Positions 6,926 to 12,588 of a stretch of 12,588 bases of DNA are shown piece by piece. Made by a program: the position numbers and the translations under genes. Where the stretch lies: NCBI GenBank assembly GCA_002294445.1, contig DBEI01000033.1, forward strand, positions 1 through 12,588, in the 5' to 3' direction. The number at the start of each line of letters is the position of its first letter. The first letter of the stretch is position 1. This DNA comes from Patescibacteria group bacterium UBA910 (GTDB lineage: Bacteria; Patescibacteriota; Minisyncoccia; Phycocordibacterales; DATDWN01). The notes below the pieces were generated by a model that was not told where the DNA came from, did not search any database, and was given only the letters and a program-made list of their open reading frames with translations.

Positions 6926-8218
6926 TTATGCTAGCGAAGAGTCTTCCAAAATGTCTTTAACAGTTATACGCTTTGAAGGATTGATGCATAACATCCTTTC
7001 TATCAAAAGTACGATAGGAAGATTGTCAACATTTTGTTTGTCAAATAGCACTGAAATACTGTGACTTTTTGGTATTCCAAAAAAAGATATGATTGAATTG
7101 ATATAATCGTCTTTAGTCTCGCATTTAACAGGAAAATCTACATGTAAAAAACCTCCAGTCAACATTTCAAGCGCAACACATCCCAATCCCCATACGTCAG
7201 CAGGGGTTCCCCATTCGTAACCTAGCCAGATTTCTGGTGCACGATACTCGTCTGACATTGCAATGTAATTTCCAGATTTTTCTGCGGATAAACCAAAATC
7301 TCCAAAAACCAAAGTTTCCATTGATTCTGTTCTTAGTTCGTCCGACAAAAGAAAGATGTTCTCAGATTTTATATCTCCATGAATCAATGATTTACTATGA
7401 AGTTTGAATAAAATTTTTGCAGCTGTACGTATCATGCAACTAGTTAATTTTAACCTAGTTGGAAAGTTCATGTCTAAAGCTAAAAAATCACGCAAATTGA
7501 GTTTGTACGAGTGCATGATCATACAAGTTACTACTGATTTGTGACTTGGTACGTAAAGACCAAAAAATCCATGCGTTTCGCATATACCGCTTTTACAGAT
7601 TTGTTTTGCTTTAAGGCACATTTTGTATTCTGTTTCTAAATTAACATCAGAAGCAATCAAATGTTTTTTTTCGTCATAATTCTCGGAAGAAAGCTTGTCG
7701 GTAACAGTACATTTTACCATAACACTTTCTGAGAAATCTGATATTTGTACTCTGTAAAGAACTCCATGTGATCCTTGACTTTTGATTTTTTCTAAAATTT
7801 TTATCTTATCTTGAGAATCAAGATAGACGTTTGTTTTAAAAAAGTCGTCAACTTTACTTATAAGTGCAGCTATAAAATTTGAACTTAACAGAAGTAAAGG
7901 ATAAAGTTTTTCTTCTATTGTAAAAACGGACTCGTACGGAGATTCCAATACGATTGGAACATCTCTGTCGTAAAAATTTTTAAAACAAGACTTTATTTTC
8001 TTGATTTCTCGACTGTCTTTTCGGTGTGTAACTTTTTTGACTTTTGAGTCAGAATCTACTTCTAAAAGGACAATTTCTCCCAAGCAACAATGAGAGTAAT
8101 CGTCATTTGGAAAAGTATTATATTCGCACTCTTCGCCAGATAGGCATCGTCTACAAATACTGTAATGTTTTGCACAAATATTGTTATTTGAAAGACCGAT
8201 GCTATCATCTAATAACAT
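6926..8218 (-). CDS. Eukaryotic-type serine/threonine protein kinase (430 aa)
   Basis: All main kinase motifs are present in order: Gly-rich loop QGSHGVLYRV (148-157), ATP-binding lysine in VMVK (K169), candidate alpha-C Glu 195 or 197, catalytic loop HGDIKSEN (280-287, D282 catalytic, N287 metal-binding), DFG at 307-309, APE at 327-329 in YRAPEIW, DVWGLG at 341-346, and the conserved Arg near the end (R417). It should transfer ATP phosphate to Ser/Thr. The catalytic loop has Gly in place of Arg (HGD, not HRD), and the activation segment is short, with CMGC-like wording around YRAPE. The first 140 residues are not kinase; C15, C22, C25, C31, C44 and C45 with nearby His may bind zinc. The gene starts 4 nt after the exonuclease stop, in the junction TAATAAAATG. 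Substrate is unknown. Composition is strongly AT-rich. Confidence 0.95.
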   Translation of the reverse strand: MLLDDSIGLSNNNICAKHYSICRRCLSGEECEYNTFPNDDYSHCCLGEIVLLEVDSDSKVKKVTHRKDSREIKKIKSCFKNFYDRDVPIVLESPYESVFTIEEKLYPLLLLSSNFIAALISKVDDFFKTNVYLDSQDKIKILEKIKSQGSHGVLYRVQISDFSESVMVKCTVTDKLSSENYDEKKHLIASDVNLETEYKMCLKAKQICKSGICETHGFFGLYVPSHKSVVTCMIMHSYKLNLRDFLALDMNFPTRLKLTSCMIRTAAKILFKLHSKSLIHGDIKSENIFLLSDELRTESMETLVFGDFGLSAEKSGNYIAMSDEYRAPEIWLGYEWGTPADVWGLGCVALEMLTGGFLHVDFPVKCETKDDYINSIISFFGIPKSHSISVLFDKQNVDNLPIVLLIERMLCINPSKRITVKDILEDSSLA

Positions 8219-8222
8219 TTTA

Positions 8223-8921
8223 TTAATTCATATATAAAATTTTGTCAAATTTGTCCCTAGTTAATATACTTTTATATGCATCAAAGGCCGATGGTACGTG
8301 TTTCCTCTCAAATAAATCTTTGTCGAATGGAAATGTTTGTATGACGATTAAACTTGAAATATCATTATATCCACATATCAATACAGCATAGGTTATCTCT
8401 ACTGCACCAACAACGCCAGCTGTATAGTGCACTTGGTGATAATGTTCGGGAAACAAATATGGTTCAGATAATGGTTTATCATCTAAAATTTTGATGGCTA
8501 CGTTCATGAATTCATTACATCGTGGTATACTAGTCAAAACTTTAATTTCTAGAATTCCAAGTTTTCCATCTGGAAGATCATATATTCCATCAGGCGAAGC
8601 ACGCATCCATGGATATTTTTTTGAAACTGCCATGCCTATTTGTCGATATATTATTCCACTACGCTTAGATAAATAGTCTCTAATATATTTTTCACCAACT
8701 GAACCCCTGAGTATAGTAAAATTCATATTAAGCTTAGTTTGGTGAGTAATTCCACTTATAGTTTGATATTTTGATTGATATTTTGAACCTCCCATAACAG
8801 CCAACATTGTTGATGCACCAATGCATCTTGCGGCTAACCATTCTTTAGATCCTTGTTCAAAACCATATAGCATCGCATTCTTGGTCTCTCCGATTTTCCA
8901 TTTATCGTCTATATATGCCAT
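8223..8921 (-). CDS. YqaJ/lambda-exonuclease-type viral recombinase nuclease (232 aa)
   Basis: This is a PD-(D/E)XK nuclease of the YqaJ family, 5'-3' exonucleases that resect DNA ends for single-strand annealing recombination. Visible motifs are the N-terminal QGSKEWLAARCIGAS (23-37), with Glu 27 and the substrate-side Arg 32; GEKYIRDYL with E77; the metal-binding core SPDG (D111) followed by LEIK (E125, K127); and YHQVHY (Q163, Y166), the conserved Gln motif. All expected catalytic residues are present and the length is normal for a stand-alone domain, so it should be active. Large DNA viruses often carry such an enzyme (for example the ASFV lambda-like exonuclease and baculovirus alkaline nuclease). 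It is divergent from the VSR-like nuclease gene across 21 bp and directly upstream of the kinase. The start ATG at 8921 has the context AAAAAATATG, different from the other genes. Confidence 0.92.
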   Translation of the reverse strand: MAYIDDKWKIGETKNAMLYGFEQGSKEWLAARCIGASTMLAVMGGSKYQSKYQTISGITHQTKLNMNFTILRGSVGEKYIRDYLSKRSGIIYRQIGMAVSKKYPWMRASPDGIYDLPDGKLGILEIKVLTSIPRCNEFMNVAIKILDDKPLSEPYLFPEHYHQVHYTAGVVGAVEITYAVLICGYNDISSLIVIQTFPFDKDLFERKHVPSAFDAYKSILTRDKFDKILYMN

Positions 8922-8942
8922 ATTTTTTTATATATAAAATAA
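8922..8942. promoter_or_regulatory. Minimal divergent promoter with 14-bp palindrome
   Basis: Only 21 bp separate the starts of the two nuclease genes. They contain the perfect palindrome TTTTATATATAAAA at 8926-8939, with 4 bp left on the exonuclease side and 3 bp on the VSR-like side. A symmetric TATA-like element here could serve both genes. Any 5' untranslated regions must be very short or the transcription starts must lie inside the opposite gene. Promoter role is inferred from position. Confidence 0.6.
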
Positions 8943-9590
8943 ATGAAGTTATTTTTTTTGGCATTTCTAGTAATAACTTTTGGATATGCATTATATATAT
9001 TTAGATCTATCAACAAAATAGCGCAAAATAGACGAAATTTTATATTACCTGAACCAGAAAATGTTGATCAACCTATTCCTTTGCCAGTAAGTACAGAGAA
9101 TTTTTGTATGTCTGCACCAGTATCTTCAATTGCTTCTAACGTTAGTACCTCTGAAGAACGTCAAAAATACGATTCAAATGCGCCTGTTCGAGCAACTTTT
9201 TCAACAACTTTACCAGCTAATGTTAGTAGGGGTCATTTAAGATGTTCTAACATTTGTAGTATAGTTTTTCCCGGAGTCGTTCAGTTACATAATTATAAAG
9301 ATCTCCGTATAATTAATCCAGATACAAAGCGAGCTTTGGAAATTGATATTTTCATGAAAAGTATAGGAGTTGGTATTGAATTTCAAGGTGAACAGCATTA
9401 TATTGGAGTGTCGCAATTTGGCGGTATCACTGCAACTCATCAACAAATGGCAAGAGATCACATGAAAGCTTGTCAAGCTAATATTTTTGGAATTATTTTA
9501 GTAACTATTCCTTATAATTATACAGATGAAAAGATCACATCTTTATTAACTGAGATAAAAGACCGATTAATAAAAAGAAATGACAACTGA
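8943..9590 (+). CDS. Membrane-anchored VSR-like PD-(D/E)XK nuclease (215 aa)
   Basis: The C-terminal half (about 105-212) resembles the very-short-patch-repair/DUF559-type restriction-endonuclease fold: LEIDIF (E133, D135), then GIEFQGEQHY (E146, Q148, with H152 and Y153), then an RDHMKAC helix (D172, K175) and the strand GIILVTIPY. This D ... E-x-Q arrangement, followed by GEQHY and a helix, is typical of small nucleases of this type in large DNA viruses. Residues 3-20 form a hydrophobic segment followed by RSINKIAQNRR; the positive charges predict the C-terminal nuclease on the cytosolic or virion-interior side. Residues 30-100 are Pro/Ser-rich and probably a flexible linker. No zinc-binding segment of bacterial Vsr is visible. 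The gene is divergent from the YqaJ-type exonuclease and its TGA stop overlaps the next gene by 11 bp. Activity on DNA is inferred from fold motifs. Confidence 0.75.
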   Translation: MKLFFLAFLVITFGYALYIFRSINKIAQNRRNFILPEPENVDQPIPLPVSTENFCMSAPVSSIASNVSTSEERQKYDSNAPVRATFSTTLPANVSRGHLRCSNICSIVFPGVVQLHNYKDLRIINPDTKRALEIDIFMKSIGVGIEFQGEQHYIGVSQFGGITATHQQMARDHMKACQANIFGIILVTIPYNYTDEKITSLLTEIKDRLIKRNDN

Positions 9591-10035
9591 ATTTATTATA
9601 AACAAGTATATACTGGGTATCTTATTACAAAAACCCGGTAAACCTGAAGATTCTACATCTGCTTATTTTGGTCTTCGCTTTTGTACAGCATGTTGCAGAC
9701 AATGGGGAGATATGGATGTCATTCTTGACATTCTTGCTTTGGAGACAGGTAAAAGCCGGGCTGAGTGCTTTTTGGAAATAAAATCACTATTTAATTTTAG
9801 TGCTTGTTGTAATAGAGCTTTATTTGGATTTCAACATAATATAACATCTTTGACGGATCATAGTATACATACTGTAAATTGTTCACAAAACCTACAAGAT
9901 CTAACTTCACTTTCGATAACGAATTCTAGACCTCGCATACTTGAAAAGAATCAAAGATTAGACAGAGATATATCTGTTTTGAAAAATGGTACATCTTTAA
10001 TAGAGCTTGAAAAAATATTAGAAACTGTAGAATAA
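9580..10035 (+). CDS. Rpb10-like zinc protein, possible RNA polymerase subunit (151 aa)
   Basis: The core pattern is LRFCTACC (C35-x2-C38, then C39), an acidic and hydrophobic stretch, then SACCNRALF (C76, C77, R79). Cellular Rpb10 and viral relatives have C-x2-C near the N-terminus and a CC-R-hydrophobic motif about 35 residues later, so spacing and order fit. Rpb10 is a small zinc-binding assembly subunit of RNA polymerase and is encoded by several nucleocytoviruses. Here there are about 28 extra residues before the first Cys pair and about 65 after the last, mostly polar, so this is either an extended, diverged Rpb10 or an unrelated CxxC...CC protein. The start at 9580 overlaps the nuclease stop; the next in-frame Met (45) lies after C38, so 9580 is needed to keep the metal site. 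It ends in TAATAAAATG, shared with the ligase start. Confidence 0.55.
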   Translation: MTTEFIINKYILGILLQKPGKPEDSTSAYFGLRFCTACCRQWGDMDVILDILALETGKSRAECFLEIKSLFNFSACCNRALFGFQHNITSLTDHSIHTVNCSQNLQDLTSLSITNSRPRILEKNQRLDRDISVLKNGTSLIELEKILETVE

Positions 10036-10039
10036 TAAA

Positions 10040-11671
10040 ATGAAGTTTCTTCCGATTGACAATTTGGCCATTGACGCGTGGAAGGACGTTTCAAAGCACG
10101 GACCTTCAGCTTACGCTTTCACTCCTACAATAGAATTTCATCATTTTTTGCCAATACATGGTACAGCAAGTGCCTATATGGTTTTTATCGCAAATGCCGG
10201 ATACGATTACACAGATTTGACCCCAGGTAATGGCTATGTCATGGTAAGGGTTAAATTTAGCATTCGGTCGTCAAAATCCAGAGGTGACATCAAGGCAGTT
10301 TCTGATTTAATACCAAAACCAACTTTCTTGGCCAGCTATATAGGGCACGTTCTAACTTTGCTCCGAGGTCAGCAATGTCTGGAATGGCATCATACATCAA
10401 AAGATGGACCAATACTTGTATATACTTTTCCTTCTAAAGAAGAAGATCGATATTTGTATGTAACAGCGCAGATATACATTACACCGATCGAAGCAAAAGC
10501 AAAACGAACTCAACTTGAACAAGGCATTTTGGAAGGCATAAGTCAACTTCGTCCAATGATCGTCAAAGATCATATGCGACCCTGGATCAATACTCGCGAA
10601 CCATCAGAAAGCGAGATTTTTGCATCTGAGGCAGAGAATACAGAAAATGTTGAACCAATGCTTGCCTACGATGGCAAAAGTGTCGAAGATATAGTTGAAA
10701 AATTATGCAAACTTGGTCATCATAACGTGTTCGTGCAGCCAAAATTAGACGGAATGCGTCTAATGGCTTTTCTTCGCGGAGACCGCGTCTTGATGCAGAC
10801 ACGCCAGGGTATTTGCCATCCGATTGCTAAACACTTCGAAGATAGTTTGAAAGAAATTTTTAAAAAACTACCGCCTGGTATAGTATTGGATGGTGAACTT
10901 TACATACACAAAGTTCCTGAGGGCTTGATGCAACATCTTTCCTCTAAGCAAGTATCCAATGCAAATCCATACATAGGAAGACTTGTACCTATGCAACTAG
11001 GTAAGATACCTGGTGCTGCCAAATCCTACGGAGGTACTGGGAAAGCGACGATCCGTAACCGCGCACTCGTGGACGTCCTAGAGTTTCACGTATTTACATG
11101 TATTGCTCCATCGCTTACGGCACTTGAAAGATACAATTTGTTGACAACCGCAATACATATTGATACCGAGGTTGTGCATTGGACACAGTCTGGTGGCAAC
11201 TGGGTAAAAACCGGTCCTCAGGTATATCTCGTTTTTGCCAATCATGCAAATACAGCTCAAGATATTCAACAGAATCTTGATTTGTTTTTACAGCATGGTT
11301 ATGAAGGACTTATGATATACAATGCAGATGCACCGTATCATCCTGGCCGCACATGGAATTTAATCAAACTCAAACCTACTGAAACTGAATGGTTTCAAAT
11401 TGTAGGCGCACAGCCAGAAAATGGATCAAACGGTATGGCGAACCTTGTTTACTTCCACGAAGGTAAACACTGCGTCGCCAGTGGATTTTTTAGTGACGAT
11501 GCCAAGCGTCTTTTTTATGTTCGAGCCAACGAATTTGTTGGACTTTGGGCGTTAATTAAGTTCCAAAAAATAACAGTAGACAGTTTGAATGGACCTTCGC
11601 TTAGAGATCCCAAAATACTATATCTTGCTACAAAACCAAATGAGGAAGGAGACGTCATAGAATTGTCATAA
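10040..11671 (+). CDS. ATP-dependent DNA ligase (543 aa)
   Basis: The nucleotidyltransferase core is clear: PMLAYDGK (206-213) as typical lead-in; motif I KLDGMR at 235-240 with K235 as the adenylated lysine; motif III VLDGELY (282-288, E286); motif IIIa around LEFHVFTC (347-354); motif IV YEGLMIY (421-427, E422); and motif V LIKLKP (441-446, K443 and K445). A C-terminal OB-type domain follows (about 450-530), containing LIKFQKITVD and GPSLRDPK, which resemble the end of T7-like ligases. It should seal nicks using ATP. The N-terminal 190 residues match no DNA-binding domain I recognise. A 60-residue stretch between motifs III and IIIa (about 288-346) looks longer than minimal. The start lies 4 nt after the Rpb10-like stop in ATAAAATG; the gene ends in tandem TAATAA stops. 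G+C content is higher than in the adjacent nuclease genes. Confidence 0.94.
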   Translation: MKFLPIDNLAIDAWKDVSKHGPSAYAFTPTIEFHHFLPIHGTASAYMVFIANAGYDYTDLTPGNGYVMVRVKFSIRSSKSRGDIKAVSDLIPKPTFLASYIGHVLTLLRGQQCLEWHHTSKDGPILVYTFPSKEEDRYLYVTAQIYITPIEAKAKRTQLEQGILEGISQLRPMIVKDHMRPWINTREPSESEIFASEAENTENVEPMLAYDGKSVEDIVEKLCKLGHHNVFVQPKLDGMRLMAFLRGDRVLMQTRQGICHPIAKHFEDSLKEIFKKLPPGIVLDGELYIHKVPEGLMQHLSSKQVSNANPYIGRLVPMQLGKIPGAAKSYGGTGKATIRNRALVDVLEFHVFTCIAPSLTALERYNLLTTAIHIDTEVVHWTQSGGNWVKTGPQVYLVFANHANTAQDIQQNLDLFLQHGYEGLMIYNADAPYHPGRTWNLIKLKPTETEWFQIVGAQPENGSNGMANLVYFHEGKHCVASGFFSDDAKRLFYVRANEFVGLWALIKFQKITVDSLNGPSLRDPKILYLATKPNEEGDVIELS

Positions 11672-11754
11672 TAAAATAGAAAAGTCATACTTATATATAT
11701 TTATATAAATTTGATTAACTAAATTAGATAATATTTTTTTTAAAACAATATAAA
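11672..11754 (+). promoter_or_regulatory. AT-rich spacer: ligase 3' end and promoter of last gene
   Basis: This 83-nt spacer is the longest in the window. Just after the ligase stop it reads TAATAAAATAG (from 11669), which includes AATAAA. An inverted repeat lies at 11691-11708: TTATATA, loop TATT, TATATAA. It then has a T-run (11733-11741 region) and ends in AATATAAAATG at the next start. I expect 3'-end signals in the left half and promoter elements in the right half, by inference only. Confidence 0.5.
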
Positions 11755-12588
11755 ATGTCAAAGAGTACCCTAGTTACGAGACACTTTTGCGGATATAACC
11801 TCAAAGTGAGAGGAGGCGTCGACGGTCCCGGCTTGGATAATGAAGTTAAACGGATGTTCAATTATCTTTCGATTATCCAAGCAATGACGAGCGATCCGGT
11901 TCCGGTGAAACAGCGAGAATACCTGCAAGACGACGTCGGAGTTATCGTTAGCATCAATGATGGACGATACCCCAAAGAGACTAGGCATCTTCAGTATAAT
12001 GAAGGTGTCGTAGCTTTTCCAATCTACTCCGGCATCGAAGCCAAGGAATGCTTGTCTATCGGAGATGAAATCATAATCTCAGATGGACAAACAAATCTCC
12101 TCAGTGAAGGTGTGAAATATATGCTAAACTTTGAAAGAGAATACTTAGCATATGCCGAGACCGAAGGAGGACTTTACTGTGGAGATCTACGTATCAAATG
12201 TGTTCCCAAGGACCAACTTCCGAATGATCTTTTTCAGGTTCGTGAATTTTCATTCGAACCTGACCGGTATTATCACGAGCATGATTGCTTTATTCAAGGT
12301 TGGTTACTAGTTACGATGACAAATGTCCATTTAACAATGGATATGGAAGATTTCAAGTATACTAACATGAACATACGCAAGATTCTCCGTCTAGACACTC
12401 CTCGCGTATCACATCTCCGGGTGATGATTGCAAAGATTGTCAAAGATCACGAACTAGGTCATGAAACTGAAGCGTCTCGAACCGAGTTGGCGATGGCTAC
12501 TCTTCAAAGAATCGATCTCTACAGCACAATTTCGTTTTATCTCGAATTTGATCCTTCGATGCCTGCACTGATCCCGATTATTGCCAAG
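11755..12588 (+). CDS. Unknown protein with HELGH motif (5' part, 3' end beyond window)
   Basis: I translated from the ATG at 11755, and the frame stays open for 278 codons to the right edge, so the gene is truncated by the window. The start has the context ATATAAAATG, the same as most genes here. The protein begins MSKSTLVTRHFCGYNLKVRGG and looks soluble, with mixed strands and helices and no signal peptide. HELGH at 232-236 fits the HExxH zinc-protease signature, but flanking residues K230 and E237 are charged where the consensus wants uncharged ones, and no clear third zinc ligand is visible in the part present. I therefore do not call it a protease. It is G+C-rich like the ligase and helicase-like genes, which may mean a core or highly expressed gene. 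Function is unknown. Confidence 0.88.
   Translation, partial: MSKSTLVTRHFCGYNLKVRGGVDGPGLDNEVKRMFNYLSIIQAMTSDPVPVKQREYLQDDVGVIVSINDGRYPKETRHLQYNEGVVAFPIYSGIEAKECLSIGDEIIISDGQTNLLSEGVKYMLNFEREYLAYAETEGGLYCGDLRIKCVPKDQLPNDLFQVREFSFEPDRYYHEHDCFIQGWLLVTMTNVHLTMDMEDFKYTNMNIRKILRLDTPRVSHLRVMIAKIVKDHELGHETEASRTELAMATLQRIDLYSTISFYLEFDPSMPALIPIIAK

Noticed and set aside
8952..8959. T-run as a poxvirus-type early termination signal
   Set aside because: This run of eight T lies at the very beginning of the VSR-like coding sequence, so such a signal would prevent its expression; T-runs are common here.
11770..11988. Minus-strand open frame of 72 codons
   Set aside because: It is antisense to the start of the long open frame at 11755-12588, which has the ATAAAATG start and stays open 278 codons.
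1..12588. Bacterial or phage origin
   Set aside because: No Shine-Dalgarno sequences precede the starts, spacers are TATA-like, and the kinase and Rpb10-like protein are eukaryotic-virus types.
1..12588. tRNA, rRNA, CRISPR array or transposon
   Set aside because: Almost all of the window is coding and the spacers are at most 83 nt, with no cloverleaf, spaced repeat array, transposase or terminal inverted repeat seen. The Mimivirus early motif AAAATTGA was not seen in any spacer either.

Overview
The window looks like part of the genome of a large double-stranded DNA virus of eukaryotes, most likely a member of the Nucleocytoviricota. The reasons are near-continuous coding on both strands, spacers of 2 to 83 nt, no visible introns, no Shine-Dalgarno sites, AT-rich TATA-like spacers, and a typical viral gene mix: eukaryotic-type protein kinase, YqaJ/lambda-type exonuclease, ATP-dependent DNA ligase, a VSR-like PD-(D/E)XK nuclease, an Rpb10-like zinc protein and a very large SF2-type helicase. 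The family cannot be fixed from this sequence alone. No RNA gene, mobile element or CRISPR array was seen.

Layout. Positions 1-914 (minus) hold two tandem paralogous genes of unknown function, repeated with a period of exactly 500 bp; the first runs off the left edge. Positions 945-5879 (minus) hold a 1644-residue protein with a helicase core. A 62-nt divergent promoter region (5880-5941) separates it from two small unknown plus-strand genes (5942-6906). These converge on a protein kinase (6926-8218, minus) across a 19-nt gap filled by a palindrome. The kinase lies 4 nt downstream of a YqaJ-type exonuclease (8223-8921, minus). A 21-bp spacer with a perfect 14-bp palindrome separates the exonuclease from a plus-strand series: membrane-anchored VSR-like nuclease (8943-9590), Rpb10-like protein (9580-10035, overlapping by 11 bp), DNA ligase (10040-11671) and an unknown gene that runs off the right edge (11755-12588).

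Function. Exonuclease, second nuclease and ligase lie within about 3.5 kb and could form a DNA recombination, repair or end-processing set for viral replication. The helicase could serve replication, transcription or packaging; sequence does not decide. The Rpb10-like protein, if real, points to a virus-encoded RNA polymerase.

Cross-cutting signals. Seven of eleven start codons sit in the exact context ATAAAATG, suggesting an initiator element fused to the start codon. At two gene junctions the same 10-mer, TAATAAAATG, serves as stop of one gene and start of the next. Every spacer longer than 15 nt contains an inverted repeat. Genes fall into two composition classes: helicase, ligase and the last gene are much richer in G+C than the kinase, the small unknown genes and the nucleases.
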